Below are positions 38,422-50,100 of a stretch of DNA of 64,000 bases, piece by piece (the stretch's first letter is position 1; each line of letters begins with the position of its first letter). The notes beneath the pieces were generated by a model. That model did not search any database. It worked only from the letters and a program-made list of their open reading frames with translations, and was not told where the DNA came from. This stretch comes from Loxodes magnus. Lineage: Eukaryota; Ciliophora; Karyorelictea; Loxodida; Loxodidae. Location of the stretch: the NCBI GenBank assembly GCA_946699065.1, contig CAMPDV010001751.1, positions 1-64,000 on the forward strand. The letters are read 5' to 3'. The translations under genes were made by a program, and so were the position numbers.

Positions 38422-39261
38422 TTGAACTAAAGATTGACTAAGATTAAACTATTGTTAAATACTTTAAGATATAGCATGATAGTGATTATGAGCTGATTTT
38501 AAATGAATGATTAGCATTTAGTTTAGATTAAAATACATAGAAGTAAGATTTATTAAGCACTTGAAGAATAATAGGATTAAATAGCTTTAAATGACTTATC
38601 ATTATACTTTAGTATTAGTTTATATAGTTAACCTAAATGATTCACTTATTAGTTCCTAATTAAATATAATCTATCTAATATTAAATTAACCAAGATATAT
38701 GTAACCCACTTAACTCTATTAATAATAAAGGCATCATTTACATTTAAAGATTAAAAGCTAATTTTAATAATTAAGTCAAACTAATTAAGTTAGATTAGAT
38801 AATTTTATCTATAATTTAGTAACTTAATTATAGTAATTTATAATAGTTAATATAATTAAGTTTTGATAAAACTTAACTAATAAATCATTATATTCATAAT
38901 CAGTATAATCATAGATCAGTATAAAACTACAAACCCCAATTTAAAAATCAAACTCTATATAGTCAAAACTTAAGATAAATATAAACTTAGTTTTAAATAA
39001 CAATAGTAACTAGATTAGATTTATACTTTTATACTAAATAAGTACAACCTAACCAACCTATATATTTTAACCAATCATAATCAATTATATCAACTTAAAT
39101 CATAACTAAACTAAATACCATTCAGATTACTTTATATTAGTCAAGATATCCTAACAACCATCTTTAGATTACTATTCAAATACATCCAAATATTACTATT
39201 TATTTAATTTACTCTAAAATTGCTTCTAAAGATACGAAAGATTAATCTTATAGAAATAATT

Positions 39262-40957
39262 TATATTAAATCCAGTTTTAATTGTTTGCACACTTCTTCA
39301 GCTTCTGCTAATCTTCAACTCTCATCCTTAAAACTTTAATTAGTCTTTGTTTTATTAACCCTTTCAGTCCATTCTTCTTTTAAAGATACTCTTGTATTAT
39401 TGGATTTTAGTTAATTTAATCACTTCTTAAAGTTTTCTTCAACTAAATGTGTTTATTAATTATCGCTAAAGGATACTTATTTATCGTTGAAGATATCTTA
39501 ATCTAGTTCCAATTTTTTAAGTCACGAGGTAATTTCTAGTTATCGATAATTTTTTTAATTTAAATCTTTATTTCTTAATTTCATTGTCTTGGTTAACGCC
39601 TTTTTATTTCTTACTTACTCAGATCTCCTTAATATCTACTAATATAAGCTTGACTATAACTTATGCTTTTATATATTAAATCACTGTTGTCTTCAGCTTC
39701 AATATTACTTCTGCTTTAGAAATCCTTTTTTTAGGCGAACTTCGTTTAAATTGAAATTTTCCAATCGTTATATTTCCCTAAGCTATGCATCTTTCATCCT
39801 CGTAAACTTGGATTGGAACATTTTATTAATATCTCAGCTCTGTAATCAAACCTTTAATCCCAGTTGGAGTTACTATAATTTTAGGAGTAACTACTTCAAA
39901 TAATCCTGATGCTGCCTTTACTCCAAGGCAGGGGTTAAATCTCCACTAGGGATTTAATTATCTCTGGAATATTATTAATTAATGTAGTACCCAATTAGCA
40001 GCTCTATGTACTATTACTTCTTCTGATTTGTACTTTTAAATATCTCTTTCCACTTAAAAATAGCTAAACTTACTACTGAATTCTAGGAATCTTTGCAGTT
40101 TCTCCTACTTGAAATACCTCAATTCTTTATTGCTAAATCGTAGCTCCTTATTGAAGCTGGTCTATAATGTCTATAATACTTGGAAAAGCCCAGAGTTAAA
40201 TTCCTTGAAACAAGCTCTGTAATTTAGTTGCATAATTAATTTCTAAGAATAAGCTATTATTTTAAATATCAGCACCTAACTAATTCGCTAATTTTCTTTT
40301 GTACTTTAATCTAATTTTAATCTTCTCTACTTTTTAATTATTTCGACTGTTTAAACAGGTTTTTCTTAAAAAGCTGTTGAAGAATTCCTATATTCCTGCA
40401 ACAAAAATCTTATTCTCCTATATGGATTTACAACTATTGCCTTTATTCGAAAACTTCATCATCTGATAGCAAAAGCTGGATCTAAAATTTCTTCTTCTAA
40501 GCTATATATAAATGTAATTTTTTGCTTTAAATCTTTTTTCATATCCCGATGAATACTCTACTGCTGTTTATTTTTTAATTACTCTTTTTGCTTCTAATCC
40601 TGCGTTAACTCCTGCTTAGTTAAGGTATTATCTTTATAGATTCTTGAAGTAACTAAGATTAGTAATAACTGCGTGCTTAGTAAATAGTCCTAAATGGCTT
40701 TCTGCATCTTTCTTCACTGTTGCTAAAATAAAGGAAATATCTATTCTTGGATAAATTATCTACTTCTCATCTCTAAAATTGACTATCTACTTGGTTTAAT
40801 CTCTTTTACCAGATACCAGCTTAAAAGAGGCTATATGATTTTTCTTAAGCAGCAGTTTCTTAAAAGTTTCTACCTATTGACAACTTCTGAACGAAAATCA
40901 TACTATTAGGGTTTCTAAAAATTAGACATAAATCTTAATCTACTTTAACCTATCTTA
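39262..40957 (-). pseudogene. Hsp70 pseudogene, left copy
   Basis: This is the mirror image of the right-arm copy at 60290-61985; see that entry for motifs. Hsp70 chaperones bind unfolded peptides with an N-terminal ATPase and a C-terminal peptide-binding domain. The left copy shows the same blocks on the minus strand, including the Gln-Arg-Gln motif with TAA codons at about 40629-40637 and the same frame changes where I compared them, so both copies descend from one already decayed gene. The left-most bases hold the C-terminal helical part. Confidence 0.8.
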
Positions 40958-42209
40958 CAGAGATAAGGCAACATAAGAAGATATAGTTGTATTCTCTTAA
41001 ATTTTAGCTTATATTGAGCAGCTTAGTAGGTGTAAGTAATTTCTAGCCTAAATCTAAATGATTTAACTAGGTTCTTAAATAATGTAAAATTTGAATGATC
41101 TAGCAAAGATAATTAGTCTATTATTCTAGTAGCCCGTTCTGATTATAAGACTAGTTGATTTAATTGTGTAAGTAATGTTTATTAATAAGGTAGAATTTAG
41201 TTAGACATAATAGTTTATATTTAGTAGAAATGTAGTGAAGATGATAAAGTTATGAAATATGTAAATACTTAGGTACATAATGACTATTGATTACTTGCTT
41301 GCACTTTATGATTATTAAATTGATTAATATGAATATTTCTTAATTTATAACTAAATAGACATAAAATGTTCTAACTATTTTTGAATGTCTTGATAAGCAC
41401 TAAGTATCCCTAATAATTAGTCTATTTATTAATAGAAATAGCTAAGAGTTAATTTGAATGGTTGTAATAATCTTCTCTAATGTATTTAGTGTAGAGTATT
41501 AAATTTAAGGTATACTATTATACTATTATAATATAAGCTTATAATAACTAAAGTTAAATTAATTAATAAGATTATTATTTTTAAATATCTAGAGTACTTA
41601 AATTCTATTTATTATTAATAGTCTTTATTTCTCTATATTTTACTATATTAGTATAAAGAGTTTAGAGTTATATTGTACTAATCTATATTTAATTAAATCA
41701 ATAGCTTTGCTTCTTATTAATTAAAGATAATTCATTATATTTAGTAGATATTAAACAAAGTTAAATATAGAACTACCAAATTACTTTATTTTCTATTCAA
41801 TGTCAAACTCATACTCTCTCTAATTCTTAGATTATACCTCAACTTACTATAACCATTACTTTAAGACTCATACCTAATATTACTTCCATCCAATATTCAA
41901 ACAATACAATCTTAACCAATATTCAAAACTTACTAACATACATCCAAATATTATACATATCACACTCTTTTTACTCAATTTAAGTCTACAATCAAATAAC
42001 AACAATGCTTTACTTCTATAAACGCTAACTTAATTGAGAAAAAAACCTTTATTCCTATTAATTTACAACAAGATTGCACCAAAATCAAAAACAGAGCTAA
42101 AAGAAAACAACTTTAAAATAAACTTTCAAGATAAGTAATTAAAGCTAGAGTAATTAAGATTAGAGAAATCTCTTATTACTACAAACTAAACTTTTAAAAT
42201 CTAAAAGAT

Positions 42210-42575
42210 TCATTCATCTAAAGAAATGCTAGAAATTTACTTTTTTCTCTTCTGTAAATTAGAGAACTTTACGCCGCTTATTTTCCTTTCGCCACTTATC
42301 CCTCCAAGAATTTTGACTGCTATATTTCCAAGCAGATGCTAAAAAGCATAAAGGCTATTTAAAAGGTTGCCAATTTTATTATTTTAAATAGCTGAGAATA
42401 CTCCTAGTAAAGCTTCAAAATACGACTAGATTATTTCTTTGAATTTCGCTTTTCTCTCATTCTTAATGATCTTGCTTATTTTTCAAAGTTTGTGCTGTTA
42501 GTTACTTTTAAATTATTTTATATTTTCCTTGGAGCTTTTCTTTAAATCTTTTATTATTGTTCAAAGTTTTGACAT
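42210..42575 (-). CDS. 121-codon ORF, left copy
   Basis: This is the mirror of 58672-59037 (coordinate sum 101247), with ATG at 42575 and TGA at 42212-42210. See the right-arm entry for the protein description. Confidence 0.38.
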
Positions 42576-45330
42576 ATCAAAAGGGGGTGAAGAGATTCAG
42601 ATGTTGTAACGATAGCATATTTTTAACTTAAGAAATTTAATTAATCATTTATAAATCTTTCCTATTTGATTAAATCTTTTATTGCCACTAAATATACTTA
42701 AGTTCTTAAAATAAATTGGGGTAATTCTATAAACTTGAGTCCATCCATTTATAAGGTGAACAAAAAACAGTTTCATTCGATTCTAACTCCATGAATTGTC
42801 TCTAGAGAGAACTATAAGCAAAAATAGTAAAACTAGGAGGCACATAAAATCTCAATGCTGAGACTGTATAAATATAATTAAATCCAGGCTTCGCTTATTT
42901 GTTCTGCTATACTGTAAAAAATTCCACTTCTTGAAATATTTATTAATAATTAGCTTACTTGGCTTTCTAGATCTCCCTTTCTTATTTTTTGACGTTCTAG
43001 ACTTTTTGCTCAAATTAATGCATTTTTCTATTAAGTCTAAAGCTATTATTTCTTGTTAATTTAAGCTTCTAAATTAATTTGGCAATTTTAATATTTTGTT
43101 CTGTTTACCGCTAATTTTTATTTTACTATTAAATCTTAATCTGCTCCTCCTTTTAATATTCTACTTCTGATTTAGTTGTCACATTAAATTGATTTTGTTC
43201 TAAGTTTTAATTTGCTTTTATTTAAAAATCTTTTATTAACAGGCTTTATTTCTACTCTATTAACTATGCTTTTATCTCTTTTTTATCCAGTTAAAATATT
43301 AATCAGAGTATGTCTTAGATAATCCAGATTAAAGACATAATCGAAAAACTAGCGAATTCTTAATATAAGGACTGTAATTCTTCCACTCGAAGATTTAAGC
43401 TTAAAAGTAATCCTATAAACGTAGAATATAAGAAATCTCTTGCAACTCTAATTTATACATCATTTAGTTTAAAATCTCACAAAGGTTTCTATACTTGATT
43501 TAGCGTAATTAGTAAGAAAAGTTTGAGCTATTCATTAATTATTCTCTATTAGTCAAGGCTTGATTATAATATTTTGATATGCTCATTTTCTATTAACTTC
43601 GAATTAAGACTTTAGTTATAAGACAAGATCTATAAAAACTCTTAGATAGTCTCAAGCAGCTTTAGAGAATCTTTTAAGAATATGTGGCATTTTTTGATTT
43701 ATCATTAGAAGGCTGTTGCTTAAATTCAGGCTATTATGATAAACCAGAATTATATTGTTCAGTCTATAATTTAATTCAAGTTTCTGGCTTTAAAGAATCA
43801 AGATGTTTTATAAGAACTATTGATTAAGCAGCTAAATTTGTTACTTACTGAGCAAGCTTTTCTAAAATATCCCTTTGTTCCTTCAAAATCTTAAGCTTAA
43901 GGGAGGTTATTTTCTACATATTCATATGAGATATTCTTTTACTCCTACTAACTTGGATTTATTGACTTCTGAGTCTCCTTGTGGCCTTAAATTTTACGAG
44001 TAACTAATGGTTTAAAAGTTTTCACCTTCTTGTAATAAATCCTATATTTCTATAAATTATTTAAACTACCAATAAAGCAGATTTTCTATATTTTTTTAAT
44101 AAAAATAATTTATTTTTTCTACAACTTTTGCAAAATTTGTGCAATAATTTCATTTTATCCTTGTGAATTTATTTAAAAAAAATTAACTGAAACCTGTTTA
44201 GACTTTCTAGCAATTCATACTAGAAAGCTTTCACTTTTCTTTAACTAGATTTATTATCTACTTATGATTTTTTGAGTATGTTTCAGATATAATTTCGATA
44301 GATATGATCCCAAATTTTATTGAATTATTTATAATCTAGTCAATTATCGGTTTAAACTTTTCTTGCATTTCTCAAGGATTAGCAAGTAGAGTTTTAAGAT
44401 CCAACTTAGATAAATTTTAATAAATGTTCGCTTAATTTTTTTACGCTCTAAATAAGTTTCTCGTAAGTTTGGATTTCATCAAAGTGACAGGTTATTTTAT
44501 ATTTTTCCAATAAGAAGCTTCTTTTTATGTTAGATAAATATCCCAGATATTTCTATAGTTTGATTTTGTAATTTTAGTATTTTACTCTTAATATTTAGTC
44601 TGTGACTATTTTAAAATTGCAAATGTTTCTAAATAATCTTACTATCTTATTTATTTATTTATTTATTTATTTAATTTATCAATCCTGCAACCACCAACTA
44701 AGTTCTTTAGTCTATTTTCTAAAATCTTAAGAATATACTCAATTACTCACTAGCTTCACTTAAATTTTACTTTTTTACTATTTTTATATTTTTAAGCGCT
44801 AAAAATGATTAGTCTCTTCTTCTTAAAAAATCTTAAGAGTTAATGAAAATTATAGATGTATTTCAATGTTAGCTAAGACTGACTCAGACTTAAGTCACTA
44901 TACTAGTTCTACTCTACTTAATATTTTCCAGCCTAATTAATTATTACCTATATTTTAGTTACTAACTGAAAGAAAGGAAATCAGAACGAATTATTTCACA
45001 CTTTTCTTTAATTGAAGGAATTTTTCCTTTTTGCTTGGAGATATTAGATAACTACAATATCGACTAAGTAGAAACAGAAACTTTGAAGAATAACTCCTTG
45101 GTTTTCCGGATCTATTATAGTTATAATTCTTTTACTTAGGCTAAACTCCCTAATGTTTTTTAGAGTAGAAATATAAAATACACTTCAGAATAAAAAGTCT
45201 TCTAAGCTTTTAGTTTTTTAAATAATAAACTAATCTATAATTTCTTCCTTTGATAGTCTAAATATTAGCTAAGTCTTTATCATATTTCTATAAAGGAGTT
45301 TATCTTCAGCTTTAGCTTTTATAGCATCTA
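42576..45330 (-). pseudogene. long coiled-coil gene relic, left copy
   Basis: Mirror of the right-arm relic at 55930-58671. The internal ATG equivalent to 57094 lies at 44153, which fits the sum 101247. The TTTA microsatellite at about 44647-44672 lies within its upstream part and has six units here against three in the right arm, which by itself would not change the reading frame. Confidence 0.5.
44647..44672. repeat. TTTA microsatellite, expanded in left arm
   Basis: Six TTTA units here against three at the mirrored place in the right arm (near 56599-56613). It accounts for 12 of the roughly 25 bp length difference between arms. Confidence 0.85.
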
Positions 45331-46787
45331 TTTTATTAATTTTTTAAATGTAAAATAGCAAATCTCAAAGAGGTACTCAACCAAGATATTTAAGAATGTT
45401 ATAATTAAATAGGAATTAGAAATGTAGGAATAATAATGGCTATTCTTATTTTTATCTTCCTTGCAGTTGTTAGCTAAAGTAGTTGGGTTTTTTAAGTTTC
45501 ATATTGTTTATATGCGAAATACATAATTAATGATCTCTTAACTTATTGATTGTATTAATAATATTCCCTTTGTTATTTAGAGTTATTTTGTACTGATACT
45601 TATTAATAAAGAATGTATGGTAAATAATTAAATCTAAGTCTCTTGGTTTATTCTAAGGGTATAGCATAATATTATATATTTGTTTAGTATCTTTCTAGTA
45701 TCTTAGATTTAAACTAGAAGTAGTTAATTAATTGGATTTAATGTAAAAGTAGGTAGTAGTAAGAGTATGGTTATATTTAATAGTAATATTGGTATTAAAT
45801 ATTGGTAATATTAATTTAAATAATAGATATTTACTTAGTTTATTAGTTTCTATTTAGCATACTATTAGTTATTTACTCTTAGTATCTATTATATTAAGCT
45901 TATATTTTAGTATTCTTTAGATTTATTATCTAACTAATTTACTAGAATGCATTACCATTATTAAAAACTAAATTTACTACTTCTATTATCATAACAGAAT
46001 TAGGTCCAAGTAAAGTAGTAGGTTTCCTTATAAAGGCATTACTTTAATTCAATTAATTCTAAATCCTTTCAATAGTTCTCTTAATTCAAGAATCAATTGC
46101 TAAAATACCTTACAAGAACAACCTTTTTATTCATTCGATATTTGTAATTATAACTCTCTTTATTGCTTTCTATTTTAACTTAATTCAAGAATAAATATCT
46201 TATAATATACTAAGCGTACTAAGTCATATATTCTGTATAGAATTATTAGAGATATGCATATATAGTAAATTTAATAAAAGAGAGAAATTAGAAAAGTAAT
46301 AGACTACTAAATAGAAACTTTTAGTTAAATAGTAGGTTAATTGCCAATTAAGATGCAGTCAATTCTAATTAATTTAGAAAGTATTATAAAATTAATAATC
46401 ACGAAATATTTTAATTTATCCTAAAGATAAAGATAATTAAACTAATAATAGAGAGCTTCAATAGCTAAAGGATTATATTAATATTTTATTAAGGTTATAA
46501 TAATTAAATATATCAGAAAGCTGTTTTATAAGATAGCTTTATTTTAAACCATTAGACTTAATTGAACCTATTATTTGCTTAGCATTAATAATCTTAAGAT
46601 AATTAAGAAAAATAGTTATTAGCTATATAAAATAATAATCCAATATTATATAATCTATTAGGGTTAATTATCTTTATTATTAAGTTAATATGCAGGCTTT
46701 CAATTATTAATTTGAAAATAATTAATTGAATATATGTTTAGTTAACTATTTATATTTCTTTATATTTTAAAGGAAATATAAATAAAT
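45331..46787. other. inner part of left arm without gene
   Basis: A+T-rich repeat-poor sequence mirrored at 54485-55930. No recognisable feature. Confidence 0.4.
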
Positions 46788-47104
46788 AACCAACTTTGAT
46801 TAATTCAATACTTTGGTTTACTAGAGCTATTTTATTTAAAGGTATCTTTATCTTTATTTTTGAAATAAAAAGACAACTATAGAAATATTTAAGGATTTTT
46901 TCAAAGAAAGTAAATTATATACTATTAGGAAGACTTCAAAAGTATAAAAATTTTGATTTAAATAATTAGCATAAGGAAAAAAAGAATCCATAAAAAGTAA
47001 ATATAAATAATGAAATCTCTAAAATTGTTTGTTAATTAAATAAGAAAATAATAAAAATATATTAAATTTAGATAATTAATTTAATTGATGTTATAATATT
47101 TTCT
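46788..47104. other. unique spacer between MORN gene and left arm
   Basis: Presumed 3' flank of the giant gene. The gene frame stays free of TGA through it and into the left arm as far as 46458, but the translated sequence becomes a low-complexity hydrophobic stretch, unlike the gene. Confidence 0.5.
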
Positions 47105-50100
47105 ATATTAGTTTATCATTTGTCCACAATTCTTCACAGATTTCTCCATTTTTAGTTTTAAATTTTCCTAATCCATGCTTTTTATCTTCTACCCAACTAC
47201 CCTCATAGTTATCTCCATTTATGAAGATAATACTTCCTTTTCCTTGTCTTTTTCCTTCATAGATATCTCCATTTATAAATATATATTTTCCTTATCCATG
47301 CTTTAAGTCTTATAGCCAATCACCCTCATAACAACCAAAATTTACGTAATTTTAAATTCCTTTTCCTTGTCTTTTTCCTTCATAGATATCTCCATTTATA
47401 AATATATATTTTCCTTATCCATGCTTTAAGTCTTATAGCCAATCACCCTCATAACAACCAAAATTTACGTAATTTTAAATTCCTTTTCCTTGTCTTTTTC
47501 CTTCATAGAATTATCCTTCATAGATATCTCCATTTTTAGATTTACATTTTCCTTATCCATGTATTTTTCCTTACAATCAATCGCCCTCATAACTATCTCC
47601 ATTTATTTAATAAGCAATTATATTTTAAGCACCCATTTTATTTACGAATAACCCTACTATTATTTGATCATTTAGGTTTAATGAAATACCATTTTAAAAA
47701 TTGCATCTCTAGTCCTTTTATTCTATTTAATAATCTGTTTTTAAATACTATTATTACATTTAGTATAATTACGCTTCATTTCTTTCACCTAGTTTATTTA
47801 AAATTAGTTACTTGTTCTATGCTTAAAATTTCTGATTTATTTGTGACCTTGAAAAGTATATTATCAAATGCTGTAATTTTAAAACTTTCTATTTTATTTC
47901 CTTTTTTAAGATTTATTTAGTAAGTTCATATAACTAAACTACTTCTTTTAAGCTTTTAGACATCTAATTTTATTAAAATTTTGTATCAATTTCATGTTAT
48001 AAATTTTAGAATAGTTCTATTATTTTAATCATTAGCATTTAATTTACATTTCTAGTATTTAAGCTAATTTTTTATTTTTATTTTGTTATATAAAATTATC
48101 ATAGATCTATTTATAGTCTTTCTTTTTCAATTACTTGGAATGATTGCTTTAATGTTTAAAACATTCACTAAAATAGCTCTTCTTACATAAAAGATAAATA
48201 GCTTTGTAGTTCTTATTAACTTAAATCATGCTCTATATTTTGTATGTTTTTCAGTTTCTTATACTGAAAAGATCATTTTACAAACTTTTTATCTCATTTC
48301 CTTGTATTTTAAAATTCTACTGGATCATTTATTATTTTTTTATTTAAAAGTATATTAAAGCAGTGCTTAGTTCTTATTATTTTTTAGTCTTCTAAATCTA
48401 TTAAAATGCCTTTTCCCTATATTAAACCATTTATAAAAAATCCTTAGAATATTTTGTTTTCTTACCTATTAAAGATTTTTCCATAACCATGTGGTTTTTT
48501 TTGTGAATCTATCTCTCCTTCATAGATTTCTTATTAATTAATATTAATTAAGCAAAGTCTATTTTTTTCTATAGCTACCTTTGTATTCATTATTTCAGTA
48601 AATCTTTCTATTAGTTTCTTTATCCTTAAATCATTAATTTATAGTAATGGAAAGTATATGTTAGTATCTATAATTGAGATATCTAGTTTGTAGTTTAGAT
48701 TTAGTATTAGTTATTAGTATATTTTTTTATCATACTCGTAATGAGCTCTCTCTATAGTTTTGTTCTCTAGGTTAATGAGAATTCCATTTCCATTTTTAAA
48801 TCCATTTCTAAATTCTCCTTCATAATACATTTCTTCATATAAAAGTCTTCCCATTCCCTCAGGAAATAATTAGGAGTTAACTTATCCAATGTAAACTTTT
48901 GATTGATAGACAACTTAACTAGAAATGAAGTATTTAGTATATTGTTATGCATAAAGCTTTTACTACTATAGGTAAATCAAATAAAAGGATTAAGAATAAT
49001 TAGATTCTATTTCATCTAGTTTAAGATAAGGAATTTTCTCTAATTTTTATAAAATTTGTAAAACATTTAGTAATTTATGAGATAATTTCATTGTTTAAGA
49101 AGACTTTGAAGAATTTAAATTATTATTTTGCTATTTTTTAAAGTCACATGTTTGAATATCATAAATTTTAGAATTTACATATTCAGAAAATAATTGTGAA
49201 TTTGAAATTTCGAATATAATCGGAGAAGAACTAGCTCTAGATTCGATTTATATTTAATTGCTTTATTTACTTTGATTTTGTATTTACGGGCTTTAACATA
49301 AATATTCCTATTTTATATTAAATTTTGTATAATCTATTTATTCATTGCTATAAGCTAACTATAATTATTTAAAATCATATCTTATTTCTTCATCATACTA
49401 AAGCATCAAAAATAGAATTCATTACAAGCGTTCTTTTTTTTATTTTGGATAATATTAATCTATTAACTATCCTATCAAATTACATAATTCATAATTATCT
49501 CTTTTTACTTCATTCAGTTTAAGATGATCTTGGCTTCTAAGAGTTATAACTTCAAGTAAAGTAATTCCTAATGAAAATGCATCTGACTTATATAAATTTC
49601 TATCTTTATAGAATATTTAAGGAGATTGGTAGCCTTAAGTATAGATAGTTGAAGTAGACTGTTGAATCTAACTTTAAGGATCTGAGTAATCAAAATCTCC
49701 TATTTTTAAATTTCCTTGCTAGTCAATGAAGATGTTATGAGGCTTGATATCTTAATGGGAAATTTCTAAATTTTAAAGAAAAGCAAATGCATCTATAAGA
49801 AATAGAGTGATTCTATTAATTCAGTCAAACTCAAAGTTTGATTAATTTCTATTATTGCTCAGTTGATATAAGGATCCTTGCTCACAATATTACATTTCTA
49901 TCCAATACTAATTCTTTTGAGAGATATCATAGCTATAAATTCGAACACAGTACTATTAGTATGTTTCATTAGAATTTCATAGTTTTTTGATGATTTACTC
50001 AATTCTCCGATGATTTCTAGCTGATTTAATAAACTTTATAATTCTAACTTCCTATTATCAGTTTAATACTTTTATGATGCAAACTTTATCTGTTTCATAT

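Larger units (their letters stand above)
37920..46787 (+). repeat. left arm of giant inverted repeat
   Basis: This 8,868-bp arm is the reverse complement of 54485-63327. Position sums stay at 101247 from the outer end through the small ORF, the Hsp70 relic, the 121-codon ORF and the start of the coiled-coil gene, and reach about 101272 at the inner end, so the left arm is some 25 bp longer. Twelve of those bases are three extra TTTA units near 44647. The outer end is at tacctaatttttaag; I see no target-site duplication. Single-base differences are few. Confidence 0.97.
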
